DNA of 62,557 bases, from positions 1 through 62,557 of the forward strand of contig NZ_MAGP01000119.1 in assembly GCF_002926165.1 (NCBI RefSeq), given 5' to 3'. The notes under the pieces were generated by a model, which was not told the DNA's origin, searched no databases, and worked only from the letters and a program-made list of their open reading frames with translations. Both the position numbers and the translations under genes were made by a program. How positions within the stretch are numbered: the first letter of the stretch is position 1; the number at the start of each line of letters is the position of its first letter. The DNA comes from Micromonospora chalcea (GTDB lineage Bacteria; Actinomycetota; Actinomycetes; Mycobacteriales; Micromonosporaceae). Shown here one piece after another: positions 16,069 to 23,955 of this stretch.

Positions 16069-16077
16069 CCCCGGTTC

Positions 16078-16104
16078 GGCGGTCCCGGCGCCGCCGGGAC
16101 CGCC
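16078..16104 (+). terminator. Hairpin between the two stress-protein genes
   Basis: A perfect 12-bp stem (16078-16089 with 16093-16104) with a 3-base loop lies nine bases after the first stress-protein stop. It contains GGTCCC/GGGACC in its arms. It is most likely a terminator or an mRNA 3' stabiliser; being palindromic, it could also bind protein. Confidence 0.6.
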
Positions 16105-16139
16105 ACAATGGCCTGAGCCGACCGGAGGGAACAGACCTG

Positions 16140-17024
16140 ATGAACCGACCCGTCGTGGTGGGAGTGGACGGATCGCCGTCCAGCCTGGCCGCCGCCGACC
16201 TGGCTGCCGCGACCGCCGTGGCACGTTCCCGGCCGCTGGTGCTGGTGCACGGCTACCTGCACCCGCTCGGCTACGGCGTGCCGCTCAACCCGTACGACCT
16301 GGGGGTGCCGGCGCCCACCGCGGAGGCGGAGAAGATGCTCGAGTCGGTCGCCGCCGACCTGACCGAGCGGCACCCGGGCCTGCGGGTGCAGGTGCGCCAG
16401 GTGGCCGGCGGTCCGGGCGCGACGATGGTCGAGGAGTCCCGCCGCGCCGAGCTGGTCGTGGTGGGCAGCCGGGGCGTGGGCGGTTTCGCCGGCCTGCTGC
16501 TCGGCTCGGTCAGCGGGCAGCTCGCGCAGCACGGGCACTGCCCGGTGCTGATCGTCCGCCCGGAGGAGCAGCCGATTCCGGTGGACGGGCCGGTGCTGGT
16601 CGGCGTGGACGGCTCCGACTCGGCCGCGTACGCGATCGAGCTGGCTGCCGACGAGGCCGAGCGGCGCGACGCGGAGCTGGTGCTGATGCACGTCCGGTCG
16701 CCGGAACGCGGCGCGGTGGCGCCCGAGGTCGCGGCGGAGGCGTCCACCGCCGAGCGGGCCGAGGCGGCGGGACTGCTGGCCGAGGCAGCGGAGCGGGTCC
16801 GGTCGGCGCATCCGGGCCTGCGGGTGACGGAGCGGTCCGTCACCTCCCCCTCGCCGGAGACTGCGCTTGTCGAGGCCAGCGGCGAGGCGGCGCTCGTGGT
16901 GGTCGGCTCCCGGGGCCGGGGCGGCTTCGTCGGGCTGCTGCTCGGCTCGGTCAGCCAGGCAATGGTGCAGCACTCCCACTGCCCGGTGCTCGTCGCCCAC
17001 CGGCCCGAGCCGGCCGACGACTGA
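16140..17024 (+). CDS. Universal stress protein, two tandem UspA domains (second)
   Basis: A 294-residue paralogue of the preceding protein with the same two-domain plan. The VVGVDGS and VLVGVDGSDS openings lie near residues 5 and 152, and the ATP-loop glycines are in GSRGVGG...GSVSG and GSRGRGG...GSVSQ. ATG at 16140 follows GGAGGG. It is transcribed in the same direction as the first, separated by 71 bases with a hairpin. It is probably the last gene of the low-oxygen block, followed by the long palindrome at 17098. Confidence 0.92.
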   Translation: MNRPVVVGVDGSPSSLAAADLAAATAVARSRPLVLVHGYLHPLGYGVPLNPYDLGVPAPTAEAEKMLESVAADLTERHPGLRVQVRQVAGGPGATMVEESRRAELVVVGSRGVGGFAGLLLGSVSGQLAQHGHCPVLIVRPEEQPIPVDGPVLVGVDGSDSAAYAIELAADEAERRDAELVLMHVRSPERGAVAPEVAAEASTAERAEAAGLLAEAAERVRSAHPGLRVTERSVTSPSPETALVEASGEAALVVVGSRGRGGFVGLLLGSVSQAMVQHSHCPVLVAHRPEPADD

Positions 17025-17097
17025 GCCGCCTCGCGGGCGGCGGCCCCCGCGCCGGCCCTGTCCGCCGGGCCGCCCGGCGCGAGAGATGTCTTCCGAG

Positions 17098-17139
17098 CGA
17101 TATGACTGAGAGGCATAAATATGCCTCTCAGTCATATCG
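17098..17139. repeat. 42-bp near-perfect palindrome
   Basis: Two perfect 20-base arms (17098-17117 and 17120-17139) are separated only by AA. The arms are about 55 per cent AT in a region otherwise above 70 per cent GC. It lies between convergent genes (stress protein ending at 17024, flavin reductase ending at 17211), so a bidirectional terminator is the simplest reading. A cruciform or protein site is also possible. The remaining bases of the 186-base gap show no gene. Confidence 0.85.
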
Positions 17140-17210
17140 AGTTTCCGGCGTGGTTTCGCCGGGACGGTAACGCTCGGTAGCGGTCGGTTCGCGCCGCACC
17201 GCCCGCGGCG

Positions 17211-17837
17211 TCAGGCCGGGTCGCGGCCGGCGAGCAGGTCGGCGAAGTCGGTGGTGAGCGCGAACGGGTCGGCCGGGCCGGTCGCGGGCGGGCGGCGGTC
17301 CACCTGCTCGGCCAGCTCGGCGGCGGCCCGGCGGATCCGGGACCGCAACGCGCTGTCCCCGTCGTCACCGGCCCAGTCCTCCGGCGCGGCGAACACCGCA
17401 GTGGGCAGTGTCGCCGCCCGCAGGTACGTGAACATCGGCCGGACCGCGTGCTCCAGCGCGAGGGAGTGCCGGGCGGTGCCGCCGGTCGCCCCGATGAGCA
17501 CCGGCTTGCCCGCGAGCGTGTCCCGGTCGATCACGTCGAAGAACGACTTGAACAGCCCGTTGTAGGACGCGTTGAAGATCGGCGTCACCGCGATCAGCGC
17601 GTCGGCGGCCGCCACGGCGTCGAGTGTCTGTCGCAGCGCGGCCGGCGCGAAGCCGGTGAGCAGGTGGTTCACCACGTCGTGGGCGTGCTCGCGCAGCTCC
17701 ACGGTGCGCAGTTCCACCGTCGCGCCGCGCCCGGCCAGCTCGTCGCGGGCGGCCGCGGCGAGCTGGTCGGCGAGCAGACGGGTGGACGACGGCTGGGCGA
17801 GCCCGGCCGAGACGACCGCCAGGGTACGACGGGTCAT
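17211..17837 (-). CDS. NAD(P)H-dependent flavin reductase, CE1759 family
   Basis: A flavodoxin-like FMN reductase of 208 residues. The opening VVSAGLAQPSSTRLLAD carries the phosphate-binding loop for FMN, PIFNASYNGLFKSFFD is the second FMN loop (about residues 93-108), and GATGGTARHS is the third. It belongs to the family paired with CE1758-type luciferase-like oxygenases, and its ATG overlaps the stop of exactly such a gene (ATGA). It would supply reduced FMN to that partner. The substrate of the pair is unknown. Confidence 0.85.
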   Translation of the reverse strand: MTRRTLAVVSAGLAQPSSTRLLADQLAAAARDELAGRGATVELRTVELREHAHDVVNHLLTGFAPAALRQTLDAVAAADALIAVTPIFNASYNGLFKSFFDVIDRDTLAGKPVLIGATGGTARHSLALEHAVRPMFTYLRAATLPTAVFAAPEDWAGDDGDSALRSRIRRAAAELAEQVDRRPPATGPADPFALTTDFADLLAGRDPA

Positions 17838-18934
17838 CGCTGCTCCCCGTCGGCCGGAGCGGCGTCGCGGGCGGCCAGCAGGCCGGCGTGGGTGGGCGCC
17901 TCGGGCACGTGCGCGGGACGCAGCGAGTCGAACTCCTTGCGCAGCACCGGGACCACCTCCTCGCCCAGCAGGTCGAGCTGCTCCAGCACCGTCTTCAGCG
18001 GCAGGCCGGCGTGGTCGATCAGGAAGAGCTGCCGCTGGTAGTCGCCGACGTACTCGCGGAAGCCCAGCGTCCGGTCGATGACCTGCTGCGGGCTGCCCAC
18101 CGTCAGCGGCGTCTCGCGGGTGAACTCCTCCAGCGACGGGCCGTGCCCGTAGACCGGGGCGTTGTCGAAGTAGGGGCGGAACTCGCGTACCGCGTCCTGG
18201 GAGTTGCGGCGCATGAATACCTGCCCGCCGAGGCCGACGATGGCCTGGTCGGGTGAGCCGTGGCCGTAGTGCGCGAACCGCTCCCGGTAGAGGCCGACCA
18301 TCCGCTGGGTGTGCTCCTTGGGCCAGAAGATGTGGTTGGCGAAGAAGCCGTCGCCGTAGTACGCGGCCTGTTCGGCGATCTCCGGGCTGCGGATCGAGCC
18401 GTGCCAGACGAACGGCGGCACGCCGTCGAGCGGGCGCGGGGTCGAGGTGAACGCCTGCAGCGGCGTACGGAACCGGCCCTTCCAGTCGACCACGTCCTCG
18501 CGCCAGAGCCGGCGCAGCAGGTCGTAGTTCTCGATGGCCAGGGGGATGCCGTTGCGGATGTCCTGGCCGAACCACGGGTAGACGGGCCCGGTGTTGCCGC
18601 GCCCCATCATCAGGTCCACCCGGCCGTCGGCGAGGTGCTGCAGCATCGCGTAGTCCTCGGCGATCTTCACCGGGTCGTTGGTGGTGATCAGCGTGGTCGC
18701 GGTGGACAGCAGCAGCCGTTCGGTGCGCGCGGCGATCCAGCCGAGCATGGTGGTCGGCGACGACGGCACGAACGGCGGGTTGTGGTGCTCGCCGGTGGCG
18801 AAGACGTCCAGGCCGACCTCCTCGGCCTTGAGCGCGATGGCGGTCATGGCCTTGATCCGCTCACGCTCGGACGGCAGTCGCCCGTTTGTCGGGTCGGGGG
18901 TGACGTCACCGACGGTGAAGACTCCGAACTGCAT
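17834..18934 (-). CDS. Luciferase-like (LLM) flavin-dependent oxidoreductase, CE1758 family
   Basis: A 366-residue TIM-barrel monooxygenase of the bacterial luciferase superfamily. It begins MQFGVFTVGDV and contains the conserved ATGEHHN (about residues 45-51), LADGRVDLMMGRG and WHGSIRSPEIAEQAA segments. The C-terminal tail is Ala/Pro-rich. It is the first gene of a two-gene operon with the flavin reductase. The palindrome TTGACgaGTCAA 60 bases upstream may be the operator of a redox- or ligand-sensing repressor. The family substrate is not established. Confidence 0.88.
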   Translation of the reverse strand: MQFGVFTVGDVTPDPTNGRLPSERERIKAMTAIALKAEEVGLDVFATGEHHNPPFVPSSPTTMLGWIAARTERLLLSTATTLITTNDPVKIAEDYAMLQHLADGRVDLMMGRGNTGPVYPWFGQDIRNGIPLAIENYDLLRRLWREDVVDWKGRFRTPLQAFTSTPRPLDGVPPFVWHGSIRSPEIAEQAAYYGDGFFANHIFWPKEHTQRMVGLYRERFAHYGHGSPDQAIVGLGGQVFMRRNSQDAVREFRPYFDNAPVYGHGPSLEEFTRETPLTVGSPQQVIDRTLGFREYVGDYQRQLFLIDHAGLPLKTVLEQLDLLGEEVVPVLRKEFDSLRPAHVPEAPTHAGLLAARDAAPADGEQR

Positions 18935-18993
18935 GACCAGCTCCTCGCGTGGGGTCCGGACCGGTCGGCCCGGGATCGCTCCTCACAACATAT

Positions 18994-19005
18994 TTGACGA
19001 GTCAA
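18994..19005. promoter_or_regulatory. Palindromic operator candidate of the LLM operon
   Basis: TTGAC-GA-GTCAA in an AT-rich patch upstream of the LLM gene and 69 bases before the glycosylase gene. On the minus strand TATGTT, a usable -10 box, adjoins it. The arrangement resembles a MarR-type site overlapping a promoter; no regulator gene is adjacent. Confidence 0.4.
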
Positions 19006-19073
19006 CTATTCCGGTGGCCGCCCGCCCCGGCGTGGCCCGGATCACGCGCCTCCCACCGACTACCCTTGCCGCG

Positions 19074-19712
19074 ATGACGTACCCCTGGCTCTCCGCGCCC
19101 GCCGCGCAGGTCGCGCAGACCGCGCGGACGCTGCTCGGCTGGACCGTGTCGGCCGGCGGCGTCACGGTACGCCTCACCGAGGTGGAGGCGTACGCGGGCA
19201 CCGGCGAGGACCCGGCGTCGCACGCCCACCGCGGGCCGACGCCGCGCAACCAGGTCATGTTCGGGCCCGCCGGGCACGTCTACGTGTACTTCGTGTTCGG
19301 CATGCACTGGTGCGCGAACATCGTCTGCGGGCGCGACGGCGAGGCGGCGGCGGTGCTGCTGCGCGCGGGCGAGGTGGTCGGCGGCGTCGAGACCGCCCGC
19401 GAGCGCAGGCCGCGCGCCGCCGACCGGGATCTGGCCCGCGGGCCGGCCCGGCTCGTCACCGCGCTCGGGATCGGGCGGGACGCGAACGGCACCTCGGCTA
19501 TCGACGGCAGCGGCCCGCTGCTGCTGACGCCACCGGCGAGCCCGGTCGACCCGGCGCACATCGTCGCCGGGCCGCGTGTCGGGGTCGCCGCCGCGCACGA
19601 CCTGCCGTGGCGGTTCTGGCTGGCGGACGAGCCGAGCGTGAGCGTCTACCGGCGGCACACCCCGCGTCGCCGGCCCGCTCCGGCCGCCCCGGTGCGGAAC
19701 TCGCCGGCCTGA
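19074..19712 (+). CDS. DNA-3-methyladenine glycosylase (AAG/MPG family)
   Basis: A base-excision repair enzyme of 212 residues that removes alkylated or deaminated purines. It shows the family blocks EVEAYAG (about 39-45; the Glu is the catalytic base region), SHA..G.TPRNQVMFG and YVYFVFGMHWCANIV. ATG at 19074 has no Shine-Dalgarno site. TACCCT at about 19061-19066 would place a transcript start at or next to the ATG, so a leaderless mRNA is likely. It is divergent from the LLM operon. Confidence 0.93.
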   Translation: MTYPWLSAPAAQVAQTARTLLGWTVSAGGVTVRLTEVEAYAGTGEDPASHAHRGPTPRNQVMFGPAGHVYVYFVFGMHWCANIVCGRDGEAAAVLLRAGEVVGGVETARERRPRAADRDLARGPARLVTALGIGRDANGTSAIDGSGPLLLTPPASPVDPAHIVAGPRVGVAAAHDLPWRFWLADEPSVSVYRRHTPRRRPAPAAPVRNSPA

Positions 19713-19858
19713 ATCGGCCGTTCCGGGCAACCCGGGACACCCCGCGGCGCGTCTGTGGTGGCATGACGCGCCGACCCTTCACCATGCGTTGAGGTCACGG
19801 TGTTTTACACGAAGGGCTTTCAACGGGGTGTTGACAACGGGCCATTCTTGGGTGTGGG

Positions 19859-20293
19859 ATGGACGACATGGTCACCGTGGACAACGACCCGTTCACCGCT
19901 CCGGATGCTGCCCAGGCACGGGCGCACCGCAACTACGCGGCGCTGCTGCGGATCGCCGAGCGGCACGCCGGCACCAACTCCCGCCGCCGTCGCTACGCCC
20001 ACCCCGACGTGCCCGACGCCTACGAGGCGGCCACGCTGGTGATGGCGCTCGCCGGGGGCGCCGAGCTGGACGAGGGTGAGGAGCCGGTCGACCAGGCCGA
20101 CCTGATGGCCGCGCTGACGCTCATCCCGCACGTGCGCTCCGAGGTGGACGCACTGGAGGCCGGGCTGCTCCAGGTGGCCCGCGGCCGGGGCATGACCTGG
20201 CAGGCGATCGCCTTCGGGCTGGGGCTGGGCAGCGCCCAGGCGGCCCGGCAGCGCTACGAGCGGCTCACCGTCCGCACCGGCACCGGCGACTGA
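19859..20293 (+). CDS. Hypothetical protein with a C-terminal helix-turn-helix-like end
   Basis: An acidic/helical protein of 144 residues. I recognise the general pattern of conserved actinobacterial proteins of unknown function but no named family. The last 35 residues (GMTWQAIAFGLGLGSAQAAR) read like a helix-turn-helix and suggest DNA binding. Upstream, TTGACA at 19831-19836 is a perfect -35 box, although no convincing -10 follows at the right distance. The 146 bases before the gene contain nothing else I can identify. It is followed by the MmcQ-like gene. Confidence 0.6.
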   Translation: MDDMVTVDNDPFTAPDAAQARAHRNYAALLRIAERHAGTNSRRRRYAHPDVPDAYEAATLVMALAGGAELDEGEEPVDQADLMAALTLIPHVRSEVDALEAGLLQVARGRGMTWQAIAFGLGLGSAQAARQRYERLTVRTGTGD

Positions 20294-20358
20294 CCGGCGG
20301 CGCGCACTGTCACAGCCGCGGGCAAGACTGTGCCCGACGACGGCACGGGGAGGACGCG

Positions 20359-20712
20359 ATGACGCGCGAGGAGATGCTCGCCTACTGCCTGGCCAAGCCG
20401 GGAGCCTGGCTCGACCGGCCGTGGGAGGGCGACGAGGTGGTGAAGGTGGGCAGCCGGATCTTCGCGTTCCTCGGCTCGCCCGACGGTGAGGCGCGGGTCG
20501 GGGTGAAGTGCGGGGCGTCCCGCGAGGTGGCCGACGAGTGGCTGCACCGGTTCCCGGCCGACGCGCGCCCCTCCCCCTACATCGGCCGGTCGGGCTGGAA
20601 CACGCTGCGGCTCTCCGGCGGCATCCCCGACGACGAGCTGGTCGAGGCGGTCGACGGATCGTACGACGCGGTGGTGGCGAAGCTCCCCAAGCGCGAGCGC
20701 CCCACCGGTTGA
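20359..20712 (+). CDS. MmcQ/YjbR family protein
   Basis: A 117-residue single-domain protein of the MmcQ/YjbR (CyaY-like fold) family. It has the characteristic opening EEMLAYCLAKPGAWLDRPW, the strand KVGSRIFAFLG and the end GWNTLRLSGGIPDDEL. Some members bind DNA, but the role of most is not known. A GGGGAGG ribosome-binding site precedes the ATG. A 16-bp hairpin follows the stop. Confidence 0.85.
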   Translation: MTREEMLAYCLAKPGAWLDRPWEGDEVVKVGSRIFAFLGSPDGEARVGVKCGASREVADEWLHRFPADARPSPYIGRSGWNTLRLSGGIPDDELVEAVDGSYDAVVAKLPKRERPTG

Positions 20713-20718
20713 CCGGTG

Positions 20719-20754
20719 TGATCCGGGGGCAGGCGGGTGCCTGCCCCCGGATCA
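20719..20754. terminator. Bidirectional terminator between mmcQ-like gene and argH
   Basis: A perfect 16-bp stem (20719-20734 with 20739-20754) with loop GGGT fills the 50-base gap between convergent genes. It should end both the rightward MmcQ-like gene and the long leftward arginine operon. Confidence 0.85.
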
Positions 20755-20762
20755 GCCGCAGG

Positions 20763-22241
20763 TCAGCGGGGGACGACCCGCTCGGCGGCCCACTCGCGCC
20801 AGCCGGTCAGCTTGTCCGCCGCGGCGGCGAGCTGGTCGGCGACCGGGCCGGGCCCGGTGGAGCCGGGCGTGATGCGGGCGGCCAGCGCCGAACGCACCGA
20901 CAGCACGTCGCGCACCGAAGGTTCCAGGTGCTCGCTGACGGCGGCCAGGTCGGCGTCGGACACCTCGTCCAGCGCGCAGTCCCGGGCCGCGCAGAGCGCC
21001 ACCAGCTTGCCGGTGATCTCGTGCGCGTCGCGGAACGGCACGTTGCGCCGGACCAGCCAGTCGGCGACCTCGGTGGCGAGCGAGAAACCCGACGGGGCGC
21101 TCGCCACCAGCCGGTCCACCCGGACCGTCATCGTGGAGATCATCCCGGCCAGCGCGGGCAGCAGCAGCTCCAGCGTGTCGACCGCGTCGAACGCCGGCTC
21201 CTTGTCCTCCTGCATGTCCCGGTCGTACGTCATGGGCAGGCCCTTGAGCATGGTGAGCACGCTCATCAGGCCGCCGACCAGGCGGCCGGACTTGCCCCGG
21301 GCCAGCTCGGCGATGTCCGCGTTCTTCTTCTGCGGCATGATCGACGAGCCGGTGGCAAACGCGTCGTCCAGCTCGACCCAGCCGAACTCCTGCGACGTCC
21401 AGAGCACCACCTCCTCGCCGAGGCGGGACAGGTGCACGCCGATCATCGCGGTGACGAACAGGAACTCGGCGACGAAGTCGCGGTCCGCGACCGCGTCCAT
21501 CGAGTTGGCGAACGAGGTACGGAAGCCCAGCTCCTTGGCGACCGCCACCGGGGCCAGCGGCAGCCCCGACCCGGCCAGCGCGCCCGCGCCGAGCGGGCTG
21601 ATCGCGGTCCGCTCGTCCCAGTCCCGCATCCGCTCCAGGTCGCGCAGCAGCGGCTGCACGTGGGCCAGCAGCCAGTGCCCGAACGTCACCGGCTGGGCGT
21701 GCTGCAGGTGCGTCATGCCCGGCGCGGCGGTGTCCACGTGCCGCTCCGCCTGCTCGACGAGAGCCTCGGCCAGCTCGACCAGCCGGGCCGCCACCCCGCG
21801 GGCGTGGTCACGCAGGTAGAGCCGTAGGTCGGTGGCGACCTGGTCGTTGCGGGACCGGCCGGCGCGCAGCTTGCCGCCGAGGCTGCCCAGCCGCTCCAGC
21901 AGGCCACGCTCCAGCGCGGTGTGCACGTCCTCGTCGTCGACGGTCGGGCGGAACGCGCCGGAGGCGCACGCCGCCTCCAGGTCGTCCAGCGCGGCAAGCA
22001 TCCGGCCCAGTTCGTCCGGGTCGAGCAGGCCGGCGCCGGCGAGGACCCGGGCGTGCGCGCGGGAACCGGCGATGTCGTACGGGGCGAGGCGCCAGTCGAA
22101 CTGGACACTCACCGACAGCCGCGCGAGCGCCTCGGCGGGGCCGCCGGCGAACCGGCCGCCCCAGAGGCTCGTCCGGTTGGCGGGGGCGCTGTTCTCGGTC
22201 AGGCTCTTGTCGTCCACCCCACCCATTGTGGTGCCCCCCAT
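20763..22241 (-). CDS. argH: Argininosuccinate lyase
   Basis: Last step of arginine synthesis: splits argininosuccinate to arginine and fumarate. The 492-residue chain has the superfamily signature GSSIMPQKKN (near residue 300) and the WGGRF opening. ATG at 22241 is chosen because it overlaps the argG stop (ATGA) and has GGGAGGAG upstream; an internal ATG at 22226 is weaker. It is the last gene of the arg operon, before the strong hairpin. Confidence 0.96.
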   Translation of the reverse strand: MGGTTMGGVDDKSLTENSAPANRTSLWGGRFAGGPAEALARLSVSVQFDWRLAPYDIAGSRAHARVLAGAGLLDPDELGRMLAALDDLEAACASGAFRPTVDDEDVHTALERGLLERLGSLGGKLRAGRSRNDQVATDLRLYLRDHARGVAARLVELAEALVEQAERHVDTAAPGMTHLQHAQPVTFGHWLLAHVQPLLRDLERMRDWDERTAISPLGAGALAGSGLPLAPVAVAKELGFRTSFANSMDAVADRDFVAEFLFVTAMIGVHLSRLGEEVVLWTSQEFGWVELDDAFATGSSIMPQKKNADIAELARGKSGRLVGGLMSVLTMLKGLPMTYDRDMQEDKEPAFDAVDTLELLLPALAGMISTMTVRVDRLVASAPSGFSLATEVADWLVRRNVPFRDAHEITGKLVALCAARDCALDEVSDADLAAVSEHLEPSVRDVLSVRSALAARITPGSTGPGPVADQLAAAADKLTGWREWAAERVVPR

Positions 22242-23446
22242 CAGACTCCTCCCATCCGGGCGTCCCGCGCCGCCGCCATCCGGCTGGGCAGGCCCCACAA
22301 CTGCACGAAACCCTTCGCCAGCGACTGGTCGAACGTGTCACCGGTGTCGTACGTGGCGAGGCCGAAGTCGTACAGGCTCGCCTCGGAACGCCGGCCGGTC
22401 ACCACGGCCCGGCCGCCGTGCAGCCGCAGCCGCACCTCGCCGCAGACGTGCCGCTGGGCGTCGTCGATGAACGCGTCCAGCGCGCGCTTCAGCGGCGAGA
22501 ACCAGAGCCCGTCGTAGACCAGCTCACCCCAGCGCTGGTCGACGCCGCGCTTGAACCGGGCCAGGTCCCGCTCGACTGTCACCGCCTCCAGCTCCTGGTG
22601 GGCGGTGATCAGCGCGACCGCGCCGGGTGCCTCGTACACCTCGCGGCTCTTGATGCCGACCAGCCGGTCCTCGACCATGTCGAGCCGGCCCACGCCGTGC
22701 GCCCCGGCGCGCCGGTTCAGCTCCCGGATCGCCTCGTACGGGGTGACCGTCTCGCCGTCGATCGCGACCGGGACGCCGGCGTCGAACGTGAGCACCACGT
22801 CGTCCGGGTCGCGTTCCGACGCCGGGTCGACGGTGTACGCGTAGAGGTCCTCGACCGGGGCGTTCCAGATGTCCTCCAGGAAGCCGGTCTCCACCGCGCG
22901 GCCCCACAGGTTCTGGTCGATCGAGTACGGCGACTTCGCCGACACGTCGATCGGCAGCCCCTTCTCCTCGGCGAACGCGATCGCCTTGTCCCGGGTCCAG
23001 GCGAAGTCCCGGGCCGGCGCGATCACCTTCAGGTCGGGCGCGAGCGCGCCCAGGCCGACCTCGAAGCGGACCTGGTCGTTGCCCTTGCCGGTGCAGCCGT
23101 GCGACACGATCGTGCCGCCGTGGGCGCGCGCCGCGGCGACCAGGTGCTTGACGATCAGCGGCCGGGACAGCGCGGACACCAGCGGGTACCGGTCCATGTA
23201 GAGGGCGTTGGCCCGGATGGCCGGCAGGCAGTAGTCGGCGGCGAACTCGTCGCGCGCGTCCACCACCTCGGCCTCGACCGCGCCGCAGTCGAGCGCGCGC
23301 TGCCGGATCACGGCCATGTCCTCGCCGCCCTGGCCGACGTCGACCGCCACCGCGATGATCTCCGCGCCGGTCTGCTCGGCCAGGTACGGAATGGCGACCG
23401 AGGTGTCCAGGCCCCCGGAGTACGCCAGCACGACCCGCTCGGTCAC
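22241..23446 (-). CDS. argG: Argininosuccinate synthase
   Basis: Condenses citrulline and aspartate with ATP. The chain has 401 residues. The N-type ATP-pyrophosphatase P-loop is AYSGGLDTS (8-16), and the SHGCTGKGNDQVRFE signature lies near residue 115. Its start overlaps the argR stop and its own stop overlaps argH, so translation is coupled through this part of the operon. Confidence 0.97.
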   Translation of the reverse strand: MTERVVLAYSGGLDTSVAIPYLAEQTGAEIIAVAVDVGQGGEDMAVIRQRALDCGAVEAEVVDARDEFAADYCLPAIRANALYMDRYPLVSALSRPLIVKHLVAAARAHGGTIVSHGCTGKGNDQVRFEVGLGALAPDLKVIAPARDFAWTRDKAIAFAEEKGLPIDVSAKSPYSIDQNLWGRAVETGFLEDIWNAPVEDLYAYTVDPASERDPDDVVLTFDAGVPVAIDGETVTPYEAIRELNRRAGAHGVGRLDMVEDRLVGIKSREVYEAPGAVALITAHQELEAVTVERDLARFKRGVDQRWGELVYDGLWFSPLKRALDAFIDDAQRHVCGEVRLRLHGGRAVVTGRRSEASLYDFGLATYDTGDTFDQSLAKGFVQLWGLPSRMAAARDARMGGV

Positions 23447-23955
23447 GTCGTGCTCCCTTCGACTGTGTCGTCCCGGCGGGCCCAGGCGGCGAGCCGCTCA
23501 CCCAGCGCCGCCCCGCCGTCGGCCTCCCGGGCCACGACGAGGATGGTGTCGTCGCCGGCGATGGTGCCGACGATCTCGGTGAGGCCGGCCCGGTCCAGCG
23601 CGCTGGCGAGGTACTGGGCCGCGCCCGGCGGGGTGCGCAGCACCGCGATGTTGCCGCTGGAGTCGACGCCGTTGAGCAGCTCACGCAGCAGCCGGACCAG
23701 CCGGGCCGGCGCGCCCTCGGCGTCGCCGTGCGGCCGGTGCCCGTCCTCCGGGATCAGGTAGACGCCCCGCCCGTCACCGCCGCGCGCGGTCACCGCCCCC
23801 AGTTCCTTCAGGTCCCGCGACAGCGTGGCCTGGGTGACCTGGATGCCGTCGCCGGCGAGCAGGTCGGCCAGCTCGGTCTGCGAGTGGATCGGGGTGTCGC
23901 GGATCAGCTCGACGATGCGGGCGTGCCGCGCGGCGCGGGTCAGCGGAGCGGTCAT
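23443..23955 (-). CDS. argR: Arginine repressor
   Basis: A hexameric arginine-sensing repressor of 170 residues. The N-terminal winged helix-turn-helix contains SQTELADLLAGDGIQVTQATLSRDLKELGA (about 25-55). The C-terminal oligomerisation/arginine-binding domain has the GTIAGDDTILVV motif with the paired Asp that bind arginine. It lies inside the operon it controls, between argF and argG. The ARG-box-like sites around the argC promoter (29181-29254) are the expected targets. Confidence 0.95.
   Translation of the reverse strand: MTAPLTRAARHARIVELIRDTPIHSQTELADLLAGDGIQVTQATLSRDLKELGAVTARGGDGRGVYLIPEDGHRPHGDAEGAPARLVRLLRELLNGVDSSGNIAVLRTPPGAAQYLASALDRAGLTEIVGTIAGDDTILVVAREADGGAALGERLAAWARRDDTVEGSTT

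Noticed and set aside
16078..16104. GGTCCC/GGGACC palindrome between usp genes as a regulatory box
   Set aside because: Same reasoning: a perfect stem-loop right after a stop codon; the spacing does not match the motif.
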